DNA from: JAWKHR01 sp041394725 | Lineage (GTDB): Bacteria; Acidobacteriota; Vicinamibacteria; Vicinamibacterales; SCN-69-37 | DNA: 64,000 nt | Reading direction: 5' to 3' | Assembly (NCBI GenBank): GCA_041394725.1 | Contig: JAWKHR010000031.1 | Location: forward strand, 1-64,000 | Part shown: positions 8,573 through 17,339 of the stretch, one piece after another | Position numbering within the stretch: position 1 is the stretch's first letter | Layout: the number at the start of each line of letters is the position of its first letter | Position numbers and translations under genes: made by a program | The notes under the pieces: generated by a model | Told to the model about the DNA's origin: nothing | Database searches by the model: none | What the model saw: only the letters and a program-made list of their open reading frames with translations

Positions 8573-11269
8573 ATGCCCGACGATCCGCGACGGCCCCGGC
8601 CTTCGACGCTGCCGCCCGCGGGCGGCGACGTGGACGCCGAGCTCGAGTTCCACCTCGAGATGCAGACCCGCCGCTTCGTGGCCCAGGGCCTGTCGCCGGA
8701 CGCGGCGCGACGGCAGGCGCGCGAGCGGCTCGGCGACGTCGCGCGCGTGCGCGAGGCCTGCGCCGCCATCGACCTGTCCGGGGAGGCTCCCATGACCGCC
8801 CGTGCCTGGCTTGCCGGCTGGCGCTACGACGTCCGCGACGCGTGGCGCGCGCTGCGTCGCGCGCCGCTCCACGCGTTCGCCTGCGCGGCCACGCTCGCCG
8901 TCGCGATCGGCGCGACCGCGGCGATGTTCACCGTCTTCAACGCCGTGCTCCTCGCGCGCCTGCCGTACCGCCACGCCGACCGTCTGGTCATGGTGTGGAA
9001 CTCGTACGGCGCGTCGCTGCCGCAGGCGGCGGTGTCGGCGCCGGAGTTCGCCGACCTGCTCGACGCGCCCCGGGCGTTCGACGCGCTCGCCGCGATCACC
9101 GTGCAGCCGGTGGGGCTCGGCGGCGCGTGCGGCGGCGGCGCGGACTGCGCGCCCGAGCGCGTCACGAGCTACGTGGCGTCGGCCGGCCTCTTCGACGTGC
9201 TCGGCGTCGCGCCGGCGCTCGGCGCCGGGTTCCACGAGCGCGGCGCGCCCGCCGAGGGCACCGAGGTGGTGCTGACCGACGCGCTCTGGCGCCGCCGCTA
9301 CGGCTCGGACCCCGCCATCGTCGGCCGCGCGGTCCGCCTGGACGGCCGTGTCGTCACGGTCGTCGGCGTGATGCCGCCGGGGATCCGGTTTCCGGACGCG
9401 CCGCTGGGCTTCCTGCGCGAGCCGGCGGACCTGTGGGTGGCCTACGACTGGACGCTCGGCCGGTCCGGCAGCCGCGGCGACCAGAACCTCGCGGTGGTCG
9501 CGCGGCTGCGCGAGGGCCTGGGGATTGCCGACGCGCGCGCGGAGCTCGATCGGCGCGAGGCGCAGTTCACGGCAGCGTTCCCCGGCCGCTACGCGGGCGA
9601 GGCCCGGCAGTGGTCGCTCATGGCCGTGCCCGTGCTCGAGCAGATGGTCGGCGACGTGCGGACCGCGCTCGTCGTGCTGTTCGGCGCGGTGGGGCTCGTG
9701 CTCCTGATCGCGTGCGCGAACGTCGCGAACCTCTCGCTGGCGCGTGCGGCGTCGCGCCGCCGCGACATCGCCGTGCGCGCCGCGCTCGGGGCCGGCCGCG
9801 CGCGCCTCGTCCGGCAGGTGTTCACCGAGGCGCTGCTGCTCGCCTCGGCCGGCGGCGTCGCCGGCTTCGGCCTGGCGACGGCCGGGCTCGCGGCGCTCAA
9901 GGCGCTCGACCCGGGGATCCCGCGCCTCGCCGCGGCGTCGATCGACCTCCGCGTGCTGCTCTTCGGCCTCGCGCTCGTCGCCGGCACGGCGGTGCTCGCC
10001 GGCCTGCTCCCCGCGTGGCGGTTGTCGGGCACCACCCCGCGGGGCGCGCTCCAGGACGGCGGCGCGCGCGGCAGCGGCCACTCCGCGATCGCGACCACGC
10101 TGCGGCGCGGCCTCGTCGTGGTGGAGGTCACGCTCGCCGTGGTCGTGCTGGTGGGCGCGGGCCTGCTGATGCGCAGCCTGTCGGCGCTCACGGCCGCGCC
10201 GACCGGCGTGGACGGCCGCGAGACCGTCACGTTCCAGGTGACGCCCCCGTCCTCGTCCTACGAGAACGGCGAGCGGCTGCGCGAACTGCACACGCGGCTG
10301 GTGGAGCGGCTGGGCGCGCTGCCCGGCGTCCGCGGCGTGTCGGCGATCAGCCCGATGCCGCTCGCCGGCGGCGGCTGGAGCGGGTCGTTCTTCATTCCCG
10401 GCCTCGAGGTGCCCGAAGGGCAGCCGGAACCGCACGCGGAGTTCTCGGCGGTGTTGCCCGGCGCGTTCCAGGCGCTCGGCATCTCGATGCTCGAGGGCCG
10501 CGACTTCACCGCCTTCGACACGACCGGGGCGCCGGGCGTCGTCGTCGTCGACCAGCGGCTCGCGGACAAGTACTGGCCGGGGCGCAGCGCGATCGGCCAG
10601 CGGCTCGACACGGACGGCCGGCTCGATCCGTCCGAGGCGACCGTGATCGGCGTCGTCCGGCACATCCACCGTGCCGGCCCGCGCGACGACGGCGAGCCGC
10701 AGATCTATCTGCCGCTGCGCCAGTACACGCTGCGGACGGTCTACTTCACGCTGGGCGTCGATGGAGATCCGGCGCCGGTGCGGACCTCGTTGCGTGCCGC
10801 CATCGACGACGTCGACGCGGGCCTGCCGATCACCGACGTCCGCACGATGGCGGAGCGGCGCGGGCGGCTCTTCTCGCCGGATCGGTTCAACGCGTTCGTG
10901 CTCTCGCTGTTTGCCGGCGTCGCGCTGCTGCTGGCGGTGGTCGGGCTGTCGGCCGTGCTGGCGAGTCTCGTCACCGAACGCCGCCGCGAGATCGGCATCC
11001 GCCTGGCGCTCGGCGGCCGGCCGGCGGGCGTCGTCCGCCGGGTGATCGGCGAGGGGCTGGCCACGGCGATGGTGGGGATCGCGATCGGCCTCGGCGCCGC
11101 GATGGTCCTCTCGCGCGGCCTGGCGGGCCTGCTCTTCGGCGTCACCGCCACCGACGCTGGCACCTACCTCGCGATCGGCCTGCTCCTGCTCGGCACGGCG
11201 GCCGTGGCCAGCTGGATCCCGGCCCGCCGGGCGACGCGGGTGAACCCGGTGGAGGTCCTCCAGGCGTAG
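8573..11269 (+). CDS. ABC transporter permease, ADOP/MacB type
   Basis: A protein of 898 residues from the ATG at 8573; a GTG at 8564 overlapping the padR stop is an alternative. Residues 15-70 are the soluble permease prefix (DVDAELEFHLEMQTRRF, then SPDAARRQARERLGDV). Then follow a transmembrane helix near 105, a periplasmic MacB_PCD domain, an FtsX block of three helices, a second periplasmic domain and a second FtsX block ending in the family tail PARRATRVNPVEVLQA. These permeases with duplicated FtsX units work with a separate ATPase in macrolide or lipid export or in mechanotransmission. No ATPase gene is adjacent. Regulation is presumably by PadR. Confidence 0.92.
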   Translation: MPDDPRRPRPSTLPPAGGDVDAELEFHLEMQTRRFVAQGLSPDAARRQARERLGDVARVREACAAIDLSGEAPMTARAWLAGWRYDVRDAWRALRRAPLHAFACAATLAVAIGATAAMFTVFNAVLLARLPYRHADRLVMVWNSYGASLPQAAVSAPEFADLLDAPRAFDALAAITVQPVGLGGACGGGADCAPERVTSYVASAGLFDVLGVAPALGAGFHERGAPAEGTEVVLTDALWRRRYGSDPAIVGRAVRLDGRVVTVVGVMPPGIRFPDAPLGFLREPADLWVAYDWTLGRSGSRGDQNLAVVARLREGLGIADARAELDRREAQFTAAFPGRYAGEARQWSLMAVPVLEQMVGDVRTALVVLFGAVGLVLLIACANVANLSLARAASRRRDIAVRAALGAGRARLVRQVFTEALLLASAGGVAGFGLATAGLAALKALDPGIPRLAAASIDLRVLLFGLALVAGTAVLAGLLPAWRLSGTTPRGALQDGGARGSGHSAIATTLRRGLVVVEVTLAVVVLVGAGLLMRSLSALTAAPTGVDGRETVTFQVTPPSSSYENGERLRELHTRLVERLGALPGVRGVSAISPMPLAGGGWSGSFFIPGLEVPEGQPEPHAEFSAVLPGAFQALGISMLEGRDFTAFDTTGAPGVVVVDQRLADKYWPGRSAIGQRLDTDGRLDPSEATVIGVVRHIHRAGPRDDGEPQIYLPLRQYTLRTVYFTLGVDGDPAPVRTSLRAAIDDVDAGLPITDVRTMAERRGRLFSPDRFNAFVLSLFAGVALLLAVVGLSAVLASLVTERRREIGIRLALGGRPAGVVRRVIGEGLATAMVGIAIGLGAAMVLSRGLAGLLFGVTATDAGTYLAIGLLLLGTAAVASWIPARRATRVNPVEVLQA

Positions 11270-11373
11270 GCCTCGGCCACCCGGTTTTCCTGTATCCTGT
11301 CCCCCTTCCGAGACAACAGGCGGGCGCGCCGCGGCGCGTCCAGGGCGCACGGCATCGCAGGGAGGATCCGGGG

Positions 11374-13207
11374 ATGGCGAGTCTCGACGACACCCGTCGC
11401 CGCTTCATGGCGCATTTCGCGAGCATCGGGCTCGGGGCGACGCTCGCCCCCGGCGTCATGTGGGCCCGCATGCAGGACGCGGGCGCGCAGGCGCTGACGC
11501 TCGAGATGGTCACCGACGCGCTGAAGCTCTCGGGCATCGACCTGCCGGAGGACGACCGCGAGGCGATGGTCCAGTCGGCGAACCAGAACCTCTCGCGCTA
11601 CGAGCAGGTGCGCGCGATCCACATCCCGAACGACGTCTCGCCGCCGTATCACTTCAGCGCGATCGCGCCGGGCATGGGCGTCGACCGGACGGCGCGGCCG
11701 TTCAGGCTCAGCGCGGCGCCGCGCGTCCAGCGTCCCGCGAACCTCGAGGACGTGGCGTTCTGGCCCGTGCGCCACCTGGCCGAGCTGGTGCGGAGCCGCC
11801 AGGTGTCGTCGATCGAGCTGACCGAGATGTACCTGGCGCGCCTCCACCGGTACAACCCGACGCTCAACTTCGTCGTCACGTTCCTCGACGACCTGGCGCG
11901 CGCGCAGGCGCGCGACGCGGACCGCGAGATTGCCGCGGGCCGCTACCGGGGGCCGCTGCACGGCATCCCGTGGGGCGCGAAGGACATCATCGCGGTCAAG
12001 GGACACCCGACGACGTGGGGGTCGGCGGCGTTCAAGGACCAGGTGCTCGACTACGACGCCAGCGTCGTCGAGCTGCTGCACGCGGCAGGTGCCGTGCTCC
12101 TCGCGAAGGTCACCACGGGTGAGCTGGCGCAGGGCGACCAGTGGTTCGGCGGCCGCACGAACAACCCATGGGATCCGGAGCAGGGGTCGAGCGGGTCGTC
12201 GGCCGGTCCGGCGTCGGCGACGGCGGCGGGGTGCATCGCGTTCGGGATCGGCAGCGAGACGAGCGGTTCGATCCTGAGCCCGTCCGCGCGCTGCGGCGTG
12301 ACCGGCCTGCGCCCGACGTTCGGCCGCATCAGCCGGTACGGCGTGATGGCGTTGTCGTGGACGCAGGACCGGCTCGGTCCGCTCTGCCGGTACGCCGAGG
12401 ACTGCGCGATCGTGATGCAGGCGATCGCGAAGCCCGACGGACGGGACATGAGCGTGTCTGACGTGCCGTTCAACTGGAACGGCTCGCTCGACGTGGGGAC
12501 GCTGCGCGTCGGCTGGATCAAGGAGTCGTTCGACGACCTGACCAACGACGAGGCGAAGGCGAACGCGGACGCCATGATCGAGACGCTGCGGCGCGTGGGC
12601 GTGCGGACGTTCATCCCGATGACGATTCCGGAGTCGCAGACCAACGTCAGCGCGATCGGCATCGAATCGGCGGCGTTCTTCGACGAGTACACCCGCGCCG
12701 GCCGCATGGCCGAGACGCGCATGCGCCGGCAGACCGCGCGGCTCGTGCCGGCGGTGGAGTTCCTGCAGCAGCAGCGCCTCCGGATGATGATGATGACCGA
12801 GCTGGCGGCCGCGACCGAGGGCGTGGACGTGTACGTGGTCGCGTCGAACTCGGGCGGCGGCGGTGGGCGTGGCGGCGGCCGCGGTGGCGGGCGCGCCGGC
12901 GGAGGCGATCCGGCGGCGGCGCGTGGCGCCGGCGCCCGAGGCGCGGCGGGTGCGGCCGGCGGGGGCTCGCGGCGGCGGTGGCCGCGGGCGCGGCGGCGGC
13001 CCGCCGCGGCAGGCCCAGCGCCACTCGAGCATGGCGAACCTCGCCTGCTACCCGGCCGTGAACATCCCGAATGGCTTCACCGCCGCCGGGACACCGACGA
13101 ACGCGACGTTCTTCGCGAGGCCCTTCGCCGAGGAGGGCCTCCTCGCACTCGCGAAGGCGTATCAGGACGCCGCGGGCTTCCATCTGAGGAAGCCGCCGAA
13201 CCTGTAG
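11374..13207 (+). CDS. Tat-exported amidase (amidase-signature family), interrupted by a +1 frameshift
   Basis: Starts at ATG 11374 with a twin-arginine leader (DTRRRFMAHFASIGLG). The amidase-signature core follows: catalytic Lys in GIPWGAKDII near residue 201, and the cis-Ser and nucleophile Ser in GSSGSSAGPAS and GIGSETSGSI near 271 and 294, so the Ser-cisSer-Lys triad is complete. After residue about 490 comes a Gly/Arg-rich insertion. In it the reading frame changes: up to about 12960 frame 1 is coding, while the conserved end (SSMANLACYPAVNIPNGF to the stop at 13207) is in frame 2. Removing one G from the five-G run at 12961-12965 restores one frame. Relatives hydrolyse amides of varied substrates; GatA-like length. 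Followed by the LanC-like gene. Confidence 0.85.
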
Positions 13208-13287
13208 GAGAACGACGCCGGCGATGCCGGCCACCGCGGTGCTCAGTTTGAACTTCGACGTTCGACGTTTCGCGCCGGAGGTCCTCC

Positions 13288-14622
13288 ATGTATCGTCGCG
13301 ATCTCCTGCAGCTCGGTCTCGGGTTGATCCCCAGCAAGCTCGCGTCGATCTGGACGCGCGGCGCGGGTGTGACCGCGCGTTCGCCCGTGCTGCTCGACGA
13401 GGCGCGCGGCGCCGCGCGGTGGCTGCGCCACGTCGCGGTCCGCGCGGACGACGGGCTGGCGTGGCCGGCGACGCCTGGGCCTGGCGCGACGCCCGTCGCC
13501 AACCTGTACTCGGGGTCGGCTGGCGTCGTGCTGTTCTTCCTCGAACTGCAGGCGGCCACCGGGGATCCCGCCGATCTCGAGACCGCGATGCAGGGCGCCA
13601 ACTGGCTGGCGAAACGCGTCGCCGACGAGCGTGACGCCGGCCTGTACACGGGGCTGGCCGGCCTCGGCTTCGCGCTCGCGGAGACGTGGCGCGCCACGGA
13701 GGACTCGCGCTACCGGTCCGCGGCGAACCAGGTCGTCGATCGCCTGAAGACGCTGGCGCGGCGGCGGGGCGACGCGGTGAGCTGGTCGGACTCGAGCGAC
13801 GTGATCTCGGGCGCGGCCGGCACGGGCTTCTTCCTGCTGTATGCGGCGCGCACGCTGGGCCGCAGCGACGCGCGCGACCTCGCGCTGGCGGCGGGTCGCC
13901 ACCTGCGCGGGCTCGGGATGCCGTCCGACGGCGGCACGAAGTGGGCGCCGGGGATCGGCGCGCCGCGCCTCTATCCCAATTTCTCGCACGGCACCGCGGG
14001 CATCGCGTGCTTCCTGGCCGCGCTGGCCGAGGCGACCGGCGATCGCGCGAGCCTCGCCGCGGCGGTCTCCGGCGCGCGGTACCTGCAGGCCGTCGCCGAC
14101 ACGACCGACGACGGGTGCCTGGTGTTCCATCACGAGCCGGAGCCCGACGGGCACGATCTGTACTACCTGAGCTGGTGCCACGGCCCGGCGGGCACCGCGC
14201 GCCTGTTCGAGCGTCTGGCCGTCGTCACGCGTGATCCGTCGTGGCGGACGTGGGTCGATCGCGGCGCCCGCGGCATCGTGCGGCTCGGCGCGCCGGGACG
14301 GGAGTCACCGGGCTTCTGGAACAACGTGGGCCCGTGCTGCGGCGTGGCGGGCGTGGGGGAGTTCTTCCTCGCGTATCACGAGCGGACGCAGCATCCCGCG
14401 GCGCTGGCCACCGCGCGCGAGGCCGCCGGGATCGTCATGGCCCGCGCCACGCGCGACGACACCGGCACGCGCTGGGTGCACGCCGAGCACCGCGTGCAGC
14501 CCGACAACCTCGCCGCCCAGACCGGCTGGATGCAGGGCGCCGCCGGCATGGCCGGCTGGCTGCTCAGGATGGACGCTTTCGAGTCCGGCCGGCGCGAACG
14601 CATCCACTGGCCGGACCAGTAG
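13288..14622 (+). CDS. LanC-like (lanthionine synthetase C-like) alpha/alpha-barrel protein
   Basis: A protein of 444 residues with seven repeating Gly-rich turns of the LanC toroid: LYSGSAGV, YTGLAGLG, ISGAAGTG, FSHGTAGIA, WCHGPAGTA, CCGVAGVG and MQGAAGMAG. The first zinc Cys is present in SWCHGPAG; the motif that normally supplies Cys-His reads GPCCGVAG, giving Cys-Cys. The N-terminus MYRRDLLQLGLGLIPS resembles a weak Tat leader, as in the amidase just upstream, so it may be exported, unlike lantibiotic cyclases. No lanthipeptide precursor or dehydratase is nearby. It probably belongs with the amidase rather than with peptide modification. Family call is firm; activity unknown. Confidence 0.85.
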   Translation: MYRRDLLQLGLGLIPSKLASIWTRGAGVTARSPVLLDEARGAARWLRHVAVRADDGLAWPATPGPGATPVANLYSGSAGVVLFFLELQAATGDPADLETAMQGANWLAKRVADERDAGLYTGLAGLGFALAETWRATEDSRYRSAANQVVDRLKTLARRRGDAVSWSDSSDVISGAAGTGFFLLYAARTLGRSDARDLALAAGRHLRGLGMPSDGGTKWAPGIGAPRLYPNFSHGTAGIACFLAALAEATGDRASLAAAVSGARYLQAVADTTDDGCLVFHHEPEPDGHDLYYLSWCHGPAGTARLFERLAVVTRDPSWRTWVDRGARGIVRLGAPGRESPGFWNNVGPCCGVAGVGEFFLAYHERTQHPAALATAREAAGIVMARATRDDTGTRWVHAEHRVQPDNLAAQTGWMQGAAGMAGWLLRMDAFESGRRERIHWPDQ

Positions 14623-14664
14623 GCGCGCCACGCCGACCGCCCGGAGCCCAGCGCCGAGCGCCGA

Positions 14665-17241
14665 CTATTTCTTCTTCTCTCGGTCGTCGTCGTCGATCAC
14701 GCGGATGAACCCCGCGCGCACCGGCGGCGGCATGGGCGACGAGGCGCCGCGCACGGACTTCCAGATGATCTCGTTGAGCTCGTACTCCGGCGTCATGTCG
14801 GCTTCCTCGAAGTTCATGCCGAGGGAGGCCTGCGCGCCCCAGGCGTCGGCGCCGTTGCGCTCGTCGAACGGGACGCGCGCCTCGCGGGCGGTGAAGGGCG
14901 TGGCGACGGCGGCGGCCTGGAACGCGCGGTACATCGGTGTCGCCGCGGCGTCGTACTGGCTCATCGGCGGCAGGCCCAGGATCAGCTCCATCGTGCGCAG
15001 CATGCCCGACGTCGTGTAGAGCGTGCTGTCCACGGCGCCGCGACGCGCGTACGGGCTCGCGACGAGCGCGACCGACCGGTGGGAGTCCACGTGATCCGGC
15101 CCGTTCTGGGCGTCGTCCTCGAGGATGAAGATGGCCGAGGTCGCCCAGTAGCGGCTGTGCGAGATCGCGTCCACGAGCCGGCCGAGCGCGCGGTCGTTCT
15201 CGGCGATCATCGCGCGCGGCGTGAGCGAGCCGGGCCGCGTGCCGGACGTGTGGTCGTTGGGCAGCCGGATGATGTTCAGCCGCGGCAGGGTGCCGTCGGC
15301 CTCGAACTGCCGGAACTCCTCGAGCCAGGTGTCGATGCGCTGGTTGTCGGGGATGCTCAGGTCGTAGGGCGGATACCACGGGTGGATCTTCCCGACGAGA
15401 CCGGGCACCGTGGCTTCCATCGGGCCGCCGCGGCTGGTGCGGTGCACGAACTCGCCGTAGCTCCGGACGGAGACGCCGGCGCGCGTGGCGAAGTCCCAGA
15501 GGTAGCCGTCTGGCGGCGCCGAGAGGTTGCCGTAGTCGTTGCGGTCGCCCCAGCCACCCTCGCTCAGGTACACGGCGCCGCGACGGCCGTAGTTGGTGGG
15601 CCAGAACTTCTCGACCGCGTCGGTCGCGTAGGCGCCGGTGGAGAAGGCGTGGCCGTCGTAGCTCACCTCGGCGTCCACGTAGAAGTTGTCGAACAGCACG
15701 AACTCGCGCGCCAGCGCGTGCGCGTTCGGCGTCACGTCCTCGCCGAAGAGCGTCAGCGTGGGATCGCCGTTGCCGGCGGGGAGGTCACCGAGGATCTGGT
15801 CGTAGGTGCGGTTCTCGCGGATCACGTAGAAGACGTGCTGGATCGGCGACGTCGCGCCGACCGCGGCCGGGACGGGCGAGTCGGCGGGCGCGTTGGCGGG
15901 GCGCAGCTTCGTCGCGTCGCTGTAGGGCGTGATGTCGTAGACCACCTGGGTGTGCGCGCGGAGCGTCGCGCGGTCGGGGACGTCGATGATCGACAGCGCG
16001 CCCTGCAGCAGCTGGCCCTGGTACTGGCCGTCGGCCGCGCCGCTCACCGGCTGCGGGCCGCGGGGGTTGGCCTCGCCGGTCAGGCCCTTGCCGTTGAGCA
16101 CGAACAGGCGCTCGCCGTCCCGGCTGAACAGGACGGCGGTCGGATACCAGCCGGTCGGGATGAACCCCTGGACCTCGCTCTCGCCCGGGTGCTCGATCTC
16201 GACGAGCGCGACCGTGTTGTTGTCGGCGTTGGCCACGGCGAGGAACTCGCCGTCGGGCGAGACCGCGAGCGCGTTCGGCGTCGTCCCGGGCGGCGCGTCG
16301 GGGAAGAGCGCGACCGAGATCTGCTCGCGCGCGGTGAGGCCGGGCACGTCGAGCACCCAGACCTTGTTCGTGCTGGCGCAGGCGACGAACAGCCGCGCGC
16401 CGTCGGGCGAGAGCGCCATCGCGTTCGGGTGCTGGCCGACGACGACCTCCGCGCGGGTCTCGAGCGTGTCGGGATCGAGCGCGAGCACCTTCGCGCCGCC
16501 CCAGAGCGAGACGAAGAGCGTGCGGCCGTCGCGCGAGAGCAGCGTCGTGTAGGGCTCGGCCGGCAGGTCCACGGTGCGGCGCACCTGGCCCGTGGCGAGT
16601 TCGACCCGGCTGATCGCCCGGCCGAGCACGTGCACCGCGTAGAGGTGCTCGCCGGCGGCGTCCACCGCCAGGCCGCCGATGAAGCCCGTGCCGGCGAGGT
16701 CGGTGATGCCGGAGGGCAGGTCGATGGCCGGTCGGCCCAGCACGAACTGGCCCGCGGCCTTCAGCTGGCCCTTCTCGAAGCCGAACTCGTTGATCGTGTT
16801 CTGCGCCGCGCCGGAGGAGTAGAGGCGCGTGCCGTCCGGGTTCCAGGCGAGCCCGAGCCAGGCGTGATCGACGGGCACGCGGCCCGCGACGAAGCCCTGG
16901 TCCACGTCCACGATCGTGAGCGACGGCGTGGACCAGCCGTTGTTGCTGATGATCACGTAGCGCCCGTCGGCGGACCCGATCATCGACATCGGGAAGTCGC
17001 CGACCTGGAGCGACCGGCCGGCCGGGGCGATCGTCCAGCCGTTCGGCAGGAGCGTGACGCCGTCGTGCGGGCCGGGCGTCTGCACCGGCGTGCCGGCCGC
17101 GCCGCGCGCCGCCTGCGTCACGCGTTCCCCGGCGGCGCCAGACGACTGCGGTCCGACCGCGCCCCCGGGCGTCGTCCAGGCGAGCAGGGCGCCCGCCAGC
17201 AGGCCGACCGGAACGAACCGACGGATGGACACCGGCGCCAT
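14665..17241 (-). CDS. YVTN beta-propeller fused to a phosphoesterase (phospholipase C/AcpA-type) domain
   Basis: A protein of 858 residues. A signal peptide (FVPVGLLAGALLAWTTPGGA) is followed by about 400 residues of YVTN/lactonase-like blades (SPDGARLFVACASTNKVWVL, AVSPDGEFLAVANADNNTV). From about residue 465 a phosphoesterase domain begins: HVFYVIRENRTYDQILGDL with the conserved Glu-Asn metal/nucleophile region, DNFYVDAEVSYDGHAFSTG, and later RLPNDHTSGTRP and ILEDDAQNGPDHVDSHRS supplying further His/Asp metal ligands. The C-terminus is rich in Lys/Asp. Likely a periplasmic metal-dependent phosphoesterase acting on phospholipid or phosphate ester. It converges with the LanC-like gene and is divergent from the gamma-glutamyltransferase gene, sharing a 98-base promoter region. 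Confidence 0.88.
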   Translation of the reverse strand: MAPVSIRRFVPVGLLAGALLAWTTPGGAVGPQSSGAAGERVTQAARGAAGTPVQTPGPHDGVTLLPNGWTIAPAGRSLQVGDFPMSMIGSADGRYVIISNNGWSTPSLTIVDVDQGFVAGRVPVDHAWLGLAWNPDGTRLYSSGAAQNTINEFGFEKGQLKAAGQFVLGRPAIDLPSGITDLAGTGFIGGLAVDAAGEHLYAVHVLGRAISRVELATGQVRRTVDLPAEPYTTLLSRDGRTLFVSLWGGAKVLALDPDTLETRAEVVVGQHPNAMALSPDGARLFVACASTNKVWVLDVPGLTAREQISVALFPDAPPGTTPNALAVSPDGEFLAVANADNNTVALVEIEHPGESEVQGFIPTGWYPTAVLFSRDGERLFVLNGKGLTGEANPRGPQPVSGAADGQYQGQLLQGALSIIDVPDRATLRAHTQVVYDITPYSDATKLRPANAPADSPVPAAVGATSPIQHVFYVIRENRTYDQILGDLPAGNGDPTLTLFGEDVTPNAHALAREFVLFDNFYVDAEVSYDGHAFSTGAYATDAVEKFWPTNYGRRGAVYLSEGGWGDRNDYGNLSAPPDGYLWDFATRAGVSVRSYGEFVHRTSRGGPMEATVPGLVGKIHPWYPPYDLSIPDNQRIDTWLEEFRQFEADGTLPRLNIIRLPNDHTSGTRPGSLTPRAMIAENDRALGRLVDAISHSRYWATSAIFILEDDAQNGPDHVDSHRSVALVASPYARRGAVDSTLYTTSGMLRTMELILGLPPMSQYDAAATPMYRAFQAAAVATPFTAREARVPFDERNGADAWGAQASLGMNFEEADMTPEYELNEIIWKSVRGASSPMPPPVRAGFIRVIDDDDREKKK

Positions 17242-17339
17242 GACCGCACCTCCTCGGGTGACAGGGGCACGGTATCAGGAACCGGAGACACCGGCGTAAA
17301 CAGGATGCAGGGTGCCCCGGCCGCCCCTATGATGTCGCC

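Noticed and set aside
13288..14622. Lanthipeptide biosynthesis cluster
   Set aside because: No precursor peptide, LanB/LanM dehydratase or transporter nearby.
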